Shown: piece after piece, positions 37,338 to 46,527 of the stretch | Layout: the number at the start of each line of letters is the position of its first letter | Position numbering within the stretch: the first letter of the stretch is position 1 | Made by a program: the position numbers and the translations under genes | NCBI GenBank assembly: GCA_963977415.1 | Contig: CAXBOS010000012.1 | Span: forward strand, 60,372 to 124,371 | DNA from: Croceimicrobium sp963977415 | GTDB lineage: Bacteria > Bacteroidota > Bacteroidia > Flavobacteriales > Schleiferiaceae | DNA length: 64,000 nucleotides | Reading direction: 5' to 3' | Notes under the pieces: model-generated | The model's input: only the letters and a program-made list of their open reading frames with translations | Database searches by the model: none | What the model was told of the DNA's origin: nothing

Positions 37338-37763
37338 TTATTTTTCCAGCGAAGCACAAGCCTCACACTGTCCACTCGCCAATATTTCAAAAGTCCTTAC
37401 TCTAAAAGCCCCTGTATTTAAATGCAAATCTTGCCGCATTGGTAAACAATAAATTTTTTCACAAGTATCGCACTTAAAGTGGATGTGTTGGTGCTGGTGT
37501 GCATCGGCCTGGCAAGAGTCCTCGCATAAAGCATAATAACTTTCCTGCTCGTTGGCAGATGCGCGATGAATTAAGCCTCCTTCCAATAAAGAGTTTATGG
37601 TTCGATACAGGGTTACGCGATCCATCGACGCTAAATCGGCCTGTAATTTAGTATGCGGAATGGCCCCTACGAATTGATCTATTGCCGTTAGTAACTGCAA
37701 GCGATTGGGAGTAATTCGCAAATCGCGCGCGCGTAATCGCTGTTTTAAATCTTCTTCTCTCAT
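37338..37763 (-). CDS. Fur-family metal-responsive regulator (possibly Zur)
   Basis: 141 residues. Winged helix at the N-terminus (LRITPNRLQLLTAI ... MDRVTLYRTINSLLEGGLIHR) and metal-binding part with HQHQHIHFKCDTCEKIYCL; two Cys-x-x-Cys pairs (CDTC and CEAC) form the structural zinc site. It is the last gene of the minus-strand cluster 40633-37338, one base after the TonB receptor's stop. A perfect palindrome (40669-40687) upstream of the cluster is a plausible operator. Zinc rather than iron is inferred from the operator type and the companion lipoprotein, not shown. Confidence 0.85.
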   Translation of the reverse strand: MREEDLKQRLRARDLRITPNRLQLLTAIDQFVGAIPHTKLQADLASMDRVTLYRTINSLLEGGLIHRASANEQESYYALCEDSCQADAHQHQHIHFKCDTCEKIYCLPMRQDLHLNTGAFRVRTFEILASGQCEACASLEK

Positions 37764-37764
37764 G

Positions 37765-40077
37765 CTAAAATTTCAGTCCTAGTCCTATACTACAATTTAT
37801 ACCTAAATCGTCGGCGAAATAGCGTTGCCGGTTTAAATAATCGCGGTAAGCCACATTAAAAAGGTTATCAGCTTTAACGAAGAAATGCCAGCGATTATTG
37901 GCAATTTGCCTTTCGGCAGATGCCTTTACCCCCACTAAATTATAACTTGGTGGCGGCGCCACAAAATCTTGCGATGCCAATAAATGCTTTTGCTCAAAAA
38001 CAAAACGATTCGAGACTTGAAACTCTAGTTTTTCCCAAACTCCCCAAGAAGGTAATTCGTAATTAAGCGCTGCAAAAATGCGATTAGCAGGCATAAATAC
38101 GAGGGGGATCTTCTCCTCCCGATTATCACCGCGCAAATAGCTAAAATTGGCATCCACGCGCAGGGGGCCTTTTGGATCGAAATTCGTTTGTAGCTCTAAG
38201 CCTCTTAAAAGTGCATTACTTTGCTCGTATTTAAAAACCGGGAAAGCACCGCGAATGGTAAGCCTTAACTCATCTTGTGGCTGTAGATATATGAAATTAT
38301 TGATTGGCTGAATAAAAGCCAAAACTTCGAAATTCCAGCGCTCATTAGGCTGATAACTAAGATCTATGCTCGACTTAAAAGATTGCTCTTCCCTTAAATT
38401 AGGGTCACCCTCTTCGATGCCACTTACCCCTTGATGCAGGCCATTACTATACAACTCATTAATCGCTGGATTGCGTTGGGAATAGCCCAAGTTTAAATTG
38501 GTTTTTAAGTCTTTACTAAATTCATAGGAAAGAGCCAAGGAAGCTTTTGGATTGAAAAACTCATTGCGATAACGCAGCAGTTCGCGAGGCGCGGTAATGC
38601 TTATGGCAGCTACATTTTGCAGGATATAATCGGCCCGCGCACCAAAATCAATGGCCCACTTATACCACTGCTTATAAGCCCTAAAATAAGCACCCCATTC
38701 GCGGTTAATATAATCGGGTACCAAGGGCAAAATACCCGTTTCGGGTACATTGTAGTTATCGCGCAAATTATACTGTAAAGCACTCTGCCAGTGCCAGCCT
38801 TTCGCACTTTGACTATGATATTTTAACTCCCAAAAATGATTGTTTTCCGATAGGCTTAGCGCTGGCCTATCACCCCGCTCGGCCCGTCGAATATCAAACT
38901 CCTGCCTTATATTAAGCTGCCAAGCATAGTTTAATTCGAAGCCGCGATTTTTATCCATGGAAAAAAGCTGACTTGCCTTCAGCAGATGATGCTGCACTTC
39001 CTGACGGGGCGATTCTATACGATAGGAAAAATCATCTTCGGTAAAAAAAGGCTCTGTTTGTTCCAAGGCTAATTGTAGGTCACTTAAATTACCAATTTGC
39101 GAGCCTCGTAAAAGACCTAACTTACTAGAGTTTAAACTATAGTAAAGCTTGCTTTGCCACTTTTTCGCGTAACGTTTTTCTAATTGCACTACTGCATTGG
39201 CTTCCTCGCGGCCCGTATTGCGCAAATAATAAGTAGCGGTTTTTTGATCGCCATTCTTTTTCAAACTGCCTGCAAAACGCCAACTGAGCCCCGTGGCTTT
39301 TTGCTCTATTTGTGCGTTTATAACCTGACCTCTACCATTACTTTCAAAAAAGTACTGAGCGGCGCCATGAACATGCGGATCGGTAGGCATAGCCCTGGGT
39401 TCCACCAAAATCACACTACCTAAACTGGAACCCATATATTCTATTGCCGCTGATCCTTTTAGCACCGAAAGGCTGCCCGCCATTAGCGGATCTATTTCAG
39501 GAGCATGATCATTGCCCCATTGTTGACCGCTATGCACCACCCCATTATTGATTACGCTTAGGCGATTGCCGTAAAGACCCTGTACCACGGGTTTGGAAAT
39601 TTTAGCCCCATTGCCCAAACTGCTGAGGCCATTTAGATTTTCTAAAACCGTCGCTAAATCAGAGGCGGCATTTTCGCTAATGATTTCTGCGGTAAGCGCT
39701 TTTTGAGGCTCAAGCGAACGACTTATCTGATTAGCCGCTACCGACACCTCATTTAAAACTTCATTGCTGTGGTCCAGCCAGATCACTAAATTAGTGTCAG
39801 CGCTTAAATGGATGAAAACACTGCGCGGACTGCAGCCAATGTGGGAAATAAAGAGATGCAGCTCTCCGCCACACAAATTGCTTATCTCGAAAAAACCTTC
39901 GCTATTGCTAATGGTCCCTTGCCTCCTGTCCTGGCTGTATACATTCGCATCTGCGATAGCTTGCTGGCTCTTGATATCGTAAATAATGCCGCTAACTTTT
40001 AATTGGCAATCTTGCGCCAATAAAGAGCTAGCGGCAAAAAAAACTAGAAAGAAAAAAAGCTGTTTAAGGTTTAACAT
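37765..40077 (-). CDS. TonB-dependent outer-membrane receptor
   Basis: 770 residues. Signal peptide 1-22; CarboxypepD_reg-like domain about 25-110 (GTISNSEGFFEISNLCGGELHLFISHIGC); plug domain about 120-240 (ASDLATVLENLNGLSSLGNGAKISKPVVQGLYGNRLSVINNGV); 22-strand barrel to the C-terminus, which ends in an aromatic beta-signal (GLGLKF). The plug contains many charged residues but no siderophore-specific hint. Overlaps the upstream lipoprotein gene by 14 bases and is followed at one base by the Fur-family regulator, so metal or metallophore import is likely. Confidence 0.93.
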   Translation of the reverse strand: MLNLKQLFFFLVFFAASSLLAQDCQLKVSGIIYDIKSQQAIADANVYSQDRRQGTISNSEGFFEISNLCGGELHLFISHIGCSPRSVFIHLSADTNLVIWLDHSNEVLNEVSVAANQISRSLEPQKALTAEIISENAASDLATVLENLNGLSSLGNGAKISKPVVQGLYGNRLSVINNGVVHSGQQWGNDHAPEIDPLMAGSLSVLKGSAAIEYMGSSLGSVILVEPRAMPTDPHVHGAAQYFFESNGRGQVINAQIEQKATGLSWRFAGSLKKNGDQKTATYYLRNTGREEANAVVQLEKRYAKKWQSKLYYSLNSSKLGLLRGSQIGNLSDLQLALEQTEPFFTEDDFSYRIESPRQEVQHHLLKASQLFSMDKNRGFELNYAWQLNIRQEFDIRRAERGDRPALSLSENNHFWELKYHSQSAKGWHWQSALQYNLRDNYNVPETGILPLVPDYINREWGAYFRAYKQWYKWAIDFGARADYILQNVAAISITAPRELLRYRNEFFNPKASLALSYEFSKDLKTNLNLGYSQRNPAINELYSNGLHQGVSGIEEGDPNLREEQSFKSSIDLSYQPNERWNFEVLAFIQPINNFIYLQPQDELRLTIRGAFPVFKYEQSNALLRGLELQTNFDPKGPLRVDANFSYLRGDNREEKIPLVFMPANRIFAALNYELPSWGVWEKLEFQVSNRFVFEQKHLLASQDFVAPPPSYNLVGVKASAERQIANNRWHFFVKADNLFNVAYRDYLNRQRYFADDLGINCSIGLGLKF

Positions 40078-40633
40078 TTATAGTAAAACTCACACTAATG
40101 TCTGTTTCGCCGCCCGCCGCAGTTCTATCGCCGGCTTCAACCCCATTAGCAAATTTATCGGGCATGTGCAGCAAAGTTATACTAAGATTCCCACTACTTT
40201 CATCGGTGGTGGTAATTGTACTTAGTATTCCCACGGGCTTACCGTTTAAGTCGCTATCGGCGTAGCTTAGGCTTAGGCCGCTTAGGCTAGATTCGTAAAA
40301 AAACTGATGATCTTCGGCCTCCGCTGCTACTTCTAAAGTAATATCCTCGATGGGGTTCTCTAACTCATTTAGCAAGCTTATCCTAGCATTATAGCTTGTG
40401 TTAGCCTTTAAATCGCTGATCTCTACAAGGGGGGCATTGCCTCCATCACCATCTAAATCGCGAAACAGGAAGTTCAAAGTATCTTGCTCATCTTGGGAAA
40501 CCAATTGCCACTTTAAAGTAGTAATTAACTCCTCTTCATTGGGAATTACTGGGGCTTCTGGCTCATCTTCGCTACAGGCTACTAGAGCAGTAAAGGCAAA
40601 CATTGCGGCAAATAATTTAAATGTTGTTTTCAT
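40064..40633 (-). CDS. Lipoprotein, first gene of the metal-uptake cluster
   Basis: 189 residues with a lipoprotein signal (MKTTFKLFAAMFAFTALVAC). The mature domain is a beta-rich fold beginning EEELITTLKWQLVSQDEQDTLNF and containing FRDLDGDGGNAP, a Ca-loop-like acidic stretch. This kind of lipoprotein (annotated in Flavobacteriia as a type 1 periplasmic-binding-fold protein) is commonly found beside TonB receptors under Fur/Zur control. It overlaps the receptor gene by 14 bases and is probably a surface or periplasmic partner. Confidence 0.78.
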   Translation of the reverse strand: MKTTFKLFAAMFAFTALVACSEDEPEAPVIPNEEELITTLKWQLVSQDEQDTLNFLFRDLDGDGGNAPLVEISDLKANTSYNARISLLNELENPIEDITLEVAAEAEDHQFFYESSLSGLSLSYADSDLNGKPVGILSTITTTDESSGNLSITLLHMPDKFANGVEAGDRTAAGGETDISVSFTINVKP

Positions 40634-40668
40634 GTTTTAAGGATTATTTCGGGGCAAATATACTCACT

Positions 40669-40687
40669 AATGCAACATTGTTGCATT
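40669..40687. promoter_or_regulatory. Perfect palindrome, probable Fur/Zur-family operator
   Basis: AATGCAAC att GTTGCATT, a perfect 8-3-8 inverted repeat, 36 bases upstream of the lipoprotein start. The core TGCAAC-N3-GTTGCA resembles predicted zinc-regulator sites of Bacteroidota. It would place the Fur-family gene at the end of the cluster under self-control. Confidence 0.65.
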
Positions 40688-40742
40688 TAAAGGGGAAAAT
40701 AAATGCTGCTTGAAATAATTTGCTACCTATGCTAAGAATAAT

Positions 40743-40757
40743 AATACTTTTAGTATT
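40743..40757. promoter_or_regulatory. Short palindrome upstream of ATP-grasp gene
   Basis: AATACT ttt AGTATT, a perfect 6-3-6 inverted repeat 81 bases before the ATG at 40839. It could be an operator, but such short AT-rich palindromes also occur by chance. Confidence 0.25.
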
Positions 40758-40838
40758 CTAATGGCGAGTCAATTGACTTCATAATCAACTGCTTAAAATA
40801 AGGTCTAAAACCCTGAAATACAGCACTAAATATTTACT

Positions 40839-41879
40839 ATGAAAATAAAAATTTGTTTTATAATGTATCCTTGGGAGCGTGTAAACCCTTCTCAAGATTC
40901 CACTTTGCGATTAATTCATGAGTCGGCTAAGCGCGGACATGAGGTTTCCATAACGCATCCTTCCAATTTAACGATCCGCGACAGCGTTACCCTTAGCCTC
41001 TGTAAAAACATAAAAGAAGGGCAAAAAACGCCGAGCAGCATCAAAGGTTTTTACAATACGGTTGAGTTTGAAACCGAGATGCGTCCTTTGCGAGATTTCG
41101 ATGTAATTTTTATGCGCGACAATCCGCCCATGGATGGTTTAGTGCTAAACTTCCTCGATTCCATTAAAGACGATGTATTTATTATTAACGCGGTTGATGG
41201 GCTGCGCGAAGCCAATAACAAAATTTACACAGCGGCCTATTACGACCCCGATCGTGAGTTAATTCCTGCCACTTATGTTTCCAAAAATCTTGAGTACCTT
41301 TTGCGTATTATCCAAGATTCGCCCAAGGATAAAATGATTATGAAGCCGCTTGATGGCTTCGGTGGTAGAGGGGTAATTGTTATCGAAAAGGCCGCGATGC
41401 AAAACATTCGCTCGCTTCTCGATTTTTACATTAACCGCGAAAAGGGTGTATCCAATTATGTGATTCTCCAAGAATACATTGAGGGCGCAGAAGAAGGTGA
41501 TGTGCGTATTCTAATGCTAAACGGCGAACCCATTGGCGCTTTGCGCAGAAGGCCAGCTAAAGGCGATGCCCGTTCCAACATTTCAGCGGGCGGTTCCGTA
41601 GAAAAGTACAAGCTCACAAAATCTGATAAAATCCTATGTGAAAAAATTGGTGAAAAGCTTGTTCGCGACGGAATTTACTACGCTGGTCTTGACCTTATTA
41701 ACGGTAAATTAATTGAAGTAAACGTAATGAGCCCGGGCACTATTACCGATATTAACAAGCTCAATAAAGTAAAATTACAAGAGAAAATTATCAACTATTT
41801 AGAGCGTGTTACCGTGGAACGCAATCGCCTAAAAGGAGATTTTAGACCCGAAGACTTAGTAGATCATGCAGAAGCTTAA
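40839..41879 (+). CDS. ATP-grasp enzyme, glutathione-synthetase-like
   Basis: 346 residues. N-terminal domain MKIKICFIMYPWERVNPSQD with the GshB-type arrangement; ATP-grasp part with KMIMKPLDGFGGRGVIVIEK (ATP-binding glycine loop), VILQEYIEGAEEGDVRILMLNGEPIGALRR and LIEVNVMSPG. Family reaction: ATP-dependent ligation of an amino acid to a peptide carboxylate, here perhaps a glutathione-like thiol or another peptide. It overlaps the DUF1704 gene by 14 bases, a known Bacteroidota pairing. Whether the organism makes glutathione cannot be told; no GshA is in the window. Confidence 0.88.
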   Translation: MKIKICFIMYPWERVNPSQDSTLRLIHESAKRGHEVSITHPSNLTIRDSVTLSLCKNIKEGQKTPSSIKGFYNTVEFETEMRPLRDFDVIFMRDNPPMDGLVLNFLDSIKDDVFIINAVDGLREANNKIYTAAYYDPDRELIPATYVSKNLEYLLRIIQDSPKDKMIMKPLDGFGGRGVIVIEKAAMQNIRSLLDFYINREKGVSNYVILQEYIEGAEEGDVRILMLNGEPIGALRRRPAKGDARSNISAGGSVEKYKLTKSDKILCEKIGEKLVRDGIYYAGLDLINGKLIEVNVMSPGTITDINKLNKVKLQEKIINYLERVTVERNRLKGDFRPEDLVDHAEA

Positions 41880-43869
41880 AATTTCGGAAATTATTCGCCT
41901 AATTGAGGCGGAAGAGACCTTTGAAGTAGAGGCCATTGATAAATCTTTTAGCTTAAAAATTAACCGCTACGTTCCTTTTGTTTGCACCGCTATTCACGAT
42001 GGTGGCGCTTTAAGAAGCGAGCTGAAACCGAAAATTGCCCTCGACGATTACGAGCGTTGGTACGAAGAAGACCCCCATACCGGTTCTTTTATAGACTCCA
42101 TGCCTATTACGCTGATTGGCAAAGATTCACGCTTTGAATACGATCTAAATCGTGGACCGGATAGCTGTATTTACGAAGAGGCTTGGGGGAAAAAGGTGTG
42201 GAAAAAACCCTTAAGTCCTAAAGAAAAACAAAGCAGCCTAAAGAAGCATCAAAACTTTTACAAGGTTGTTAAAGCCCTTATTACCAAAATTAATGAGCGC
42301 TACGGCAGCTGCGTAGTTTACGATATTCACTCTTATAATTACCAGCGTTGGGATCGTCCCGTTCCCCTTTTTAATATTGGATGCGAAAAAATAGATCGCA
42401 GCGTTTTTGGCGAAGTAATAGACCACTGGCAGCAAAAGCTAGCGCAGATTAATTTACCAGGCATTGAAAATGTAAGCGCCATAAACGACGTATTTTATGG
42501 TCGTGGCTATAATTTGGAGTTTATTACCGAAAACTTCCCCAATGTTTTAGTTTTAGCCACCGAAATTAAAAAGGTTTACAGCAATGAACTAACGGGAGAA
42601 GATTATCCCAAAATAATCCGCGATCTCCAGCAAAAGCTTAAGGATGCCATTTTAAGCAATGCCCATTTTTACAATGAGAAGCATAGCAATTGGCATTCGA
42701 AAACCAGTAGTCGCCTTTTAGATCGCAAGGAAGATCCCGCTATTTTCAAGGTCGATAAAAACCTGCACCAATTACTAAAAAACTTCGAGCTCCTCGCCTT
42801 TGTAAACCCCATAAACACGGGTACAGAGTTTAATAAATTTGTAAAAAGCAAATTTACCGAAGCACCCAAATTTCGCTATAGCCCTATAAAAGTTAACCCC
42901 TTCGAGCTAAAACAGCAATTGGGATATTTGCGAACTCAAGAAATTTCGGATGTTTCCATTCGCCATTTATACGAAGCGGTAATTAATAGCTACTTCGATA
43001 AAATTGACCTTTTAGGTTCTTTAAAAACGCGTAAGTTTCTCTACAATTCCTTGCGGTATTTTGGTCGCCCGAGTAAGACAGATTTGCTTAATGCCGAGTA
43101 TATTTTACACCTTCCCGTTATTCCTAGCGAGCCAAAACGCCCGCCAATTTTGCCTATCGATAAGGCCATGGAAATCTTTAAAGAAGGTTTAGCCGATTAC
43201 GAACTAAATTGTAAAATTGAGCTGAGCAATAAGGTAATTTCGCAGGTAATGGTACTCAACTCTAAGCGGACCATCTTAATTCGCCCCGATGCCAAATTTA
43301 CCCGCCGCGAAATCCGCGCTTTAATTGAACATGAAATTGGCGTACACATGGTAACCACCATGAACTCTAGTCAGCAAAGTTTAAAGCTCTTTAACCTCGG
43401 ACTACCCGTAAACACCAAAACCCAAGAGGGATTGGCTATTTTATCGGAATACCTCAGCGGCAATATGACCCTCAAGCGTTTGCAAAAACTGGCCCTACGT
43501 GTAGTAGTTACCGATATGATGTGCAGCGGCGCCGATTTTATCGACTGCTTTAGCTATTTGCAGCAAGAGCGCAACCTCAGCAGCAATGATGCTTACACCT
43601 TGGTTACACGCATCTTCCGCGGAGGTGGATTTACGAAAGATTACCTCTACCTCAGTGGCTTTGTAAGCGTTTTTAAACTTTACAATGCCAACTACAATTT
43701 AAAACCACTGATGGTGGGCAAAACCTCGCTCGAGTTTTATGATGTGATTAAAGAAATGCTAGACCGTGAGATCATTGAAAGCCCCAAATACCTCACTAAA
43801 AGTATTTTTATAGATGAGCAAAAAGAGGCCGACCCCATTTACGAATACATTTTAAGTGGACTAAAATAA
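41866..43869 (+). CDS. N-formylglutamate amidohydrolase-like plus DUF1704 (QEGLA) metallopeptidase fusion
   Basis: 667 residues. The first about 270 resemble N-formylglutamate amidohydrolase (FVCTAIHDGGALRSELKP, VVYDIHSYNYQRW). The C-terminal DUF1704 part contains the zinc motif H489-E-I-G-V-H494 (HExxxH) and TQEGLAILSEYLSG with Gln520, the family's QEGLA motif ('flavohemoglobin expression-modulating' in older annotation). DUF1704 is related to eukaryotic MATCAP tubulin carboxypeptidases, so a C-terminal exopeptidase activity is likely. Coupling with the ATP-grasp ligase suggests one makes and the other trims or recycles the same peptide; inferred. Confidence 0.88.
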   Translation: MQKLKISEIIRLIEAEETFEVEAIDKSFSLKINRYVPFVCTAIHDGGALRSELKPKIALDDYERWYEEDPHTGSFIDSMPITLIGKDSRFEYDLNRGPDSCIYEEAWGKKVWKKPLSPKEKQSSLKKHQNFYKVVKALITKINERYGSCVVYDIHSYNYQRWDRPVPLFNIGCEKIDRSVFGEVIDHWQQKLAQINLPGIENVSAINDVFYGRGYNLEFITENFPNVLVLATEIKKVYSNELTGEDYPKIIRDLQQKLKDAILSNAHFYNEKHSNWHSKTSSRLLDRKEDPAIFKVDKNLHQLLKNFELLAFVNPINTGTEFNKFVKSKFTEAPKFRYSPIKVNPFELKQQLGYLRTQEISDVSIRHLYEAVINSYFDKIDLLGSLKTRKFLYNSLRYFGRPSKTDLLNAEYILHLPVIPSEPKRPPILPIDKAMEIFKEGLADYELNCKIELSNKVISQVMVLNSKRTILIRPDAKFTRREIRALIEHEIGVHMVTTMNSSQQSLKLFNLGLPVNTKTQEGLAILSEYLSGNMTLKRLQKLALRVVVTDMMCSGADFIDCFSYLQQERNLSSNDAYTLVTRIFRGGGFTKDYLYLSGFVSVFKLYNANYNLKPLMVGKTSLEFYDVIKEMLDREIIESPKYLTKSIFIDEQKEADPIYEYILSGLK

Positions 43870-43878
43870 GATTCCTAT

Positions 43879-43914
43879 ATCATCTGCCTTGAGCAATTAG
43901 GGCAGATGATTTTC
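43879..43914 (+). terminator. Terminator after the DUF1704 gene
   Basis: ATCATCTGCC (43879-43888) pairs with GGCAGATGAT (43901-43910), followed by TTTTC. Ten perfect base pairs; the T-run is short. Confidence 0.7.
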
Positions 43915-43946
43915 AATCGAGTTTTTCAATGAAGACTTGCTCGGGT

Positions 43947-43981
43947 TTTGCTCCTTATGCTCAAGCAGAAGCGTAAATTTG
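43947..43981 (+). promoter_or_regulatory. Possible Bacteroidota promoter of the copper cluster
   Basis: A good -7 box TAAATTTG (43974-43981) with TTTG at 43947-43950 as -33. The spacing of 23 is longer than the usual 17-20, so the -33 assignment is weak. It would give a very short leader before the ATG at 44004. Confidence 0.35.
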
Positions 43982-44003
43982 CTCATTCCATTTTAAAACC
44001 ATC

Positions 44004-46229
44004 ATGGCCAGCATTAACGAAGAGCAAATACATAAAGAACGCTTCCCCGTAAGTGGCATGACCTGCGCGGCCTGCGCCAGCAGTATCGAATCGGTATTGC
44101 GGCAGTCGGAAGGAGTTTTAAAAGCAGAAGTAAATTTCGCCACCAAAGATCTTTGGGTGGAATATCAGCCGCAGCTAGATGCGCAAGATCTTAAGAAAAC
44201 CTTACAGGCAGTAGGCTACGACTTAATTTTAGCCAGTGAAAACCAGGAAGAAGAAAAAGATAAGGCCCAAGAAAATTACTACGAAAGCCTAAAAATACGC
44301 ACCGCTTGGTCTATTGCGCTTAGTGTGCCGGTTTTTATCGCTTCCATGTTTTTTAGTACCTGGAGCTACACGCCTTGGCTTTCCTTGGCGCTTAGTGTGC
44401 CGGTATTATTTTATTTCGGGGCAGCCTTTTACCAGCGCGCTTGGAAGCAACTTAAACACGGACGCGCCAATATGGACACCCTTGTTGCTTTAAGCACGGG
44501 TATGGCTTTTCTTTTCAGCCTTGGCGCTACTTTTTTCCCGCAACTTTGGACCAATCAGGGCTTAGAGGCCCACCTCTATTACGAAGCCGCCGTGGTTATT
44601 ATCAGCTTCGTTAGTATTGGGAAACTACTGGAAGAAAGAGCCAATTCACAAACCTCCTCCGCGCTTAAAAAACTAATCGGTTTACAGGCCAAGCAGGTAA
44701 CGGCAATTCGCAATGGCGAAGAAGTAAATCTGGATATTAAAGATCTCATTGTAGGGGACCTCATCTTGGTTAAACCGGGCGAAAAAATACCGGTAGATGG
44801 ACTGGTTAAAGCCGGCTCTTCCTATGTTGATGAAAGCATGATTAGCGGGGAGCCTTTACCGATTTTGAAAGAGAAAAGAGCCCATGTTTTTAGCGGAACG
44901 AGCAATCAGAAGGGCAGTTTAAAAATTATTGCGCAAAAATTGGGTGGTGAAACCCTTTTGGCACAAATCATTAAAAGAGTACAAGAAGCACAGGGCTCCA
45001 AAGCACCCATTCAAAAAATGGTCGACAAAATTGCCGCCATTTTTGTTCCCGTAGTTTTGCTAATTGCTCTTTTCACCTTTGGCATTTGGTACTTTTCGGG
45101 GATTGAAAACGCTTTGGCTTATGGCCTAGTAAATGCTATTTCCGTTTTAGTGATTGCTTGCCCTTGTGCTTTGGGCTTGGCTACTCCCACTGCGGTAATG
45201 GTAGGTATTGGTCGCGCGGCCGAATTAAATATGTTGATTAAAAATGCCGAAAGTCTGGAAATTGCCAAGAAAGTAAAACATCTAGTGCTCGACAAAACTG
45301 GTACCATTACCCAAGGTAAGGCGCGCATTAGTGATGTGAAAATATTTGATGAGTCCCATGATCAGCTAGGCTATCTTTTAGCGATGGAAGCGCAAAGTGA
45401 TCACCCTTTGGCGCAAGCGGTTTTACTGCATCTTAAAGAAAAGGGTATTAAAGCAGCAAGCATCCAAAATTTAGAAAACCAAGCCGGCAAAGGCTTGCGC
45501 GCGGAAGATGTGCATGGAAACCACTATTTCGTTGGCAATGAAAGTCTCCTCCTAGAAAATGGCATCAAACTTAATGTGGAGCAAGAATCCCTTTATAAGC
45601 AATGGCAGTTGGAGGCAAAGAGTTTAGTTTTCTTTGCAGGTCAACAAAAGGTATTGGCCCTGCTGGCGCTAGAAGACAGTTTAAAGGAAGATTCCCTGGC
45701 AGCGATTCAAGAATTGCAAAGAATGGGTTTGGAGCTGCATTTAATGAGCGGTGACCATGCTGGAACGGTAAAACATATAGCCGAAAAAGTTGGAATTAGG
45801 AATTACCGCGGTGGACAAATGCCACAAGATAAATCGTCTTATATCAAGCAATTACAAGCCGAAGGGAAAACTGTAGCCATGGTAGGCGATGGAATAAACG
45901 ATGCCGAGGCATTGGCCCAAGCGGATTTAAGCATTGCCATGGGACATGGCTCTGACATTGCGATAGATGTAGCCCAAATAACCATTAGCAACTCCAATTT
46001 AAAAACCTTACCCAAGGCTTTCAGTCTATCACAAAAAACCATTCGCACCATTAACCAAAACCTCTTTTGGGCCTTCATTTATAATGTAGTGGGCATTCCC
46101 CTTGCAGCGGGATTACTATACCCTAACTTTGGCTTTTTATTAAACCCCATGCTGGCCGGCGCCGCCATGGCCTTTAGTTCTGTGTCGGTGGTAAGCAATA
46201 GTTTACGCTTAAAAAACACTAAAATTTAA
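44004..46229 (+). CDS. copA: Copper-exporting P1B-type ATPase
   Basis: 741 residues. N-terminal heavy-metal-associated domain with GMTCAACASS (Cys21, Cys24); eight TM helices; actuator ESMISGEP; metal-channel Cys-Pro-Cys at 386-388 (IACPCALGLATP); phosphorylation site Asp430 in DKTGTIT; nucleotide-binding SDHPLA (His467-Pro468); hinge GDGINDAEALA. Pumps Cu(I) out of the cytoplasm using ATP. The CxxC protein follows 3 bases downstream. No CueR/CsoR regulator is adjacent. Confidence 0.96.
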   Translation: MASINEEQIHKERFPVSGMTCAACASSIESVLRQSEGVLKAEVNFATKDLWVEYQPQLDAQDLKKTLQAVGYDLILASENQEEEKDKAQENYYESLKIRTAWSIALSVPVFIASMFFSTWSYTPWLSLALSVPVLFYFGAAFYQRAWKQLKHGRANMDTLVALSTGMAFLFSLGATFFPQLWTNQGLEAHLYYEAAVVIISFVSIGKLLEERANSQTSSALKKLIGLQAKQVTAIRNGEEVNLDIKDLIVGDLILVKPGEKIPVDGLVKAGSSYVDESMISGEPLPILKEKRAHVFSGTSNQKGSLKIIAQKLGGETLLAQIIKRVQEAQGSKAPIQKMVDKIAAIFVPVVLLIALFTFGIWYFSGIENALAYGLVNAISVLVIACPCALGLATPTAVMVGIGRAAELNMLIKNAESLEIAKKVKHLVLDKTGTITQGKARISDVKIFDESHDQLGYLLAMEAQSDHPLAQAVLLHLKEKGIKAASIQNLENQAGKGLRAEDVHGNHYFVGNESLLLENGIKLNVEQESLYKQWQLEAKSLVFFAGQQKVLALLALEDSLKEDSLAAIQELQRMGLELHLMSGDHAGTVKHIAEKVGIRNYRGGQMPQDKSSYIKQLQAEGKTVAMVGDGINDAEALAQADLSIAMGHGSDIAIDVAQITISNSNLKTLPKAFSLSQKTIRTINQNLFWAFIYNVVGIPLAAGLLYPNFGFLLNPMLAGAAMAFSSVSVVSNSLRLKNTKI

Positions 46230-46232
46230 ATC

Positions 46233-46448
46233 ATGATTGAGAAGAAATTCAAAACTAATATCAACTGCAATAACTGTTTAAACTCAGTAACTCCTTTCTT
46301 AAATCAAGAAATGGATATTGAAGAATGGCAGGTAGATTTAAGCCACCCAGACCGAATTTTAAGCGCAAGCTTAGAAGAAGATGATGCCAATTTGGTGATC
46401 CATGCTATAGAAAAAGCAGGTTTCAAGGCCGAACTGATTGAGGATTAG
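46233..46448 (+). CDS. Small heavy-metal-associated (CopZ-like) protein
   Basis: 71 residues with an HMA-like fold: KTNINCNNCLNSVTPFL holds the Cys-x-x-Cys metal site (CNNC), followed by the acidic/hydrophobic pattern WQVDLSHPDRILSASL and IHAIEKAGFKAEL. It lacks the Met of the canonical GMTC loop. It starts 3 bases after copA, so it probably hands copper to the ATPase or takes it from a donor. Confidence 0.85.
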   Translation: MIEKKFKTNINCNNCLNSVTPFLNQEMDIEEWQVDLSHPDRILSASLEEDDANLVIHAIEKAGFKAELIED

Positions 46449-46527
46449 CGGTATTTTGATAAAAAACTAAGCTTAAATTACTTCCGATTTATATAAGGTC
46501 TTATATTTATTGCCCTAAATCTTCACC

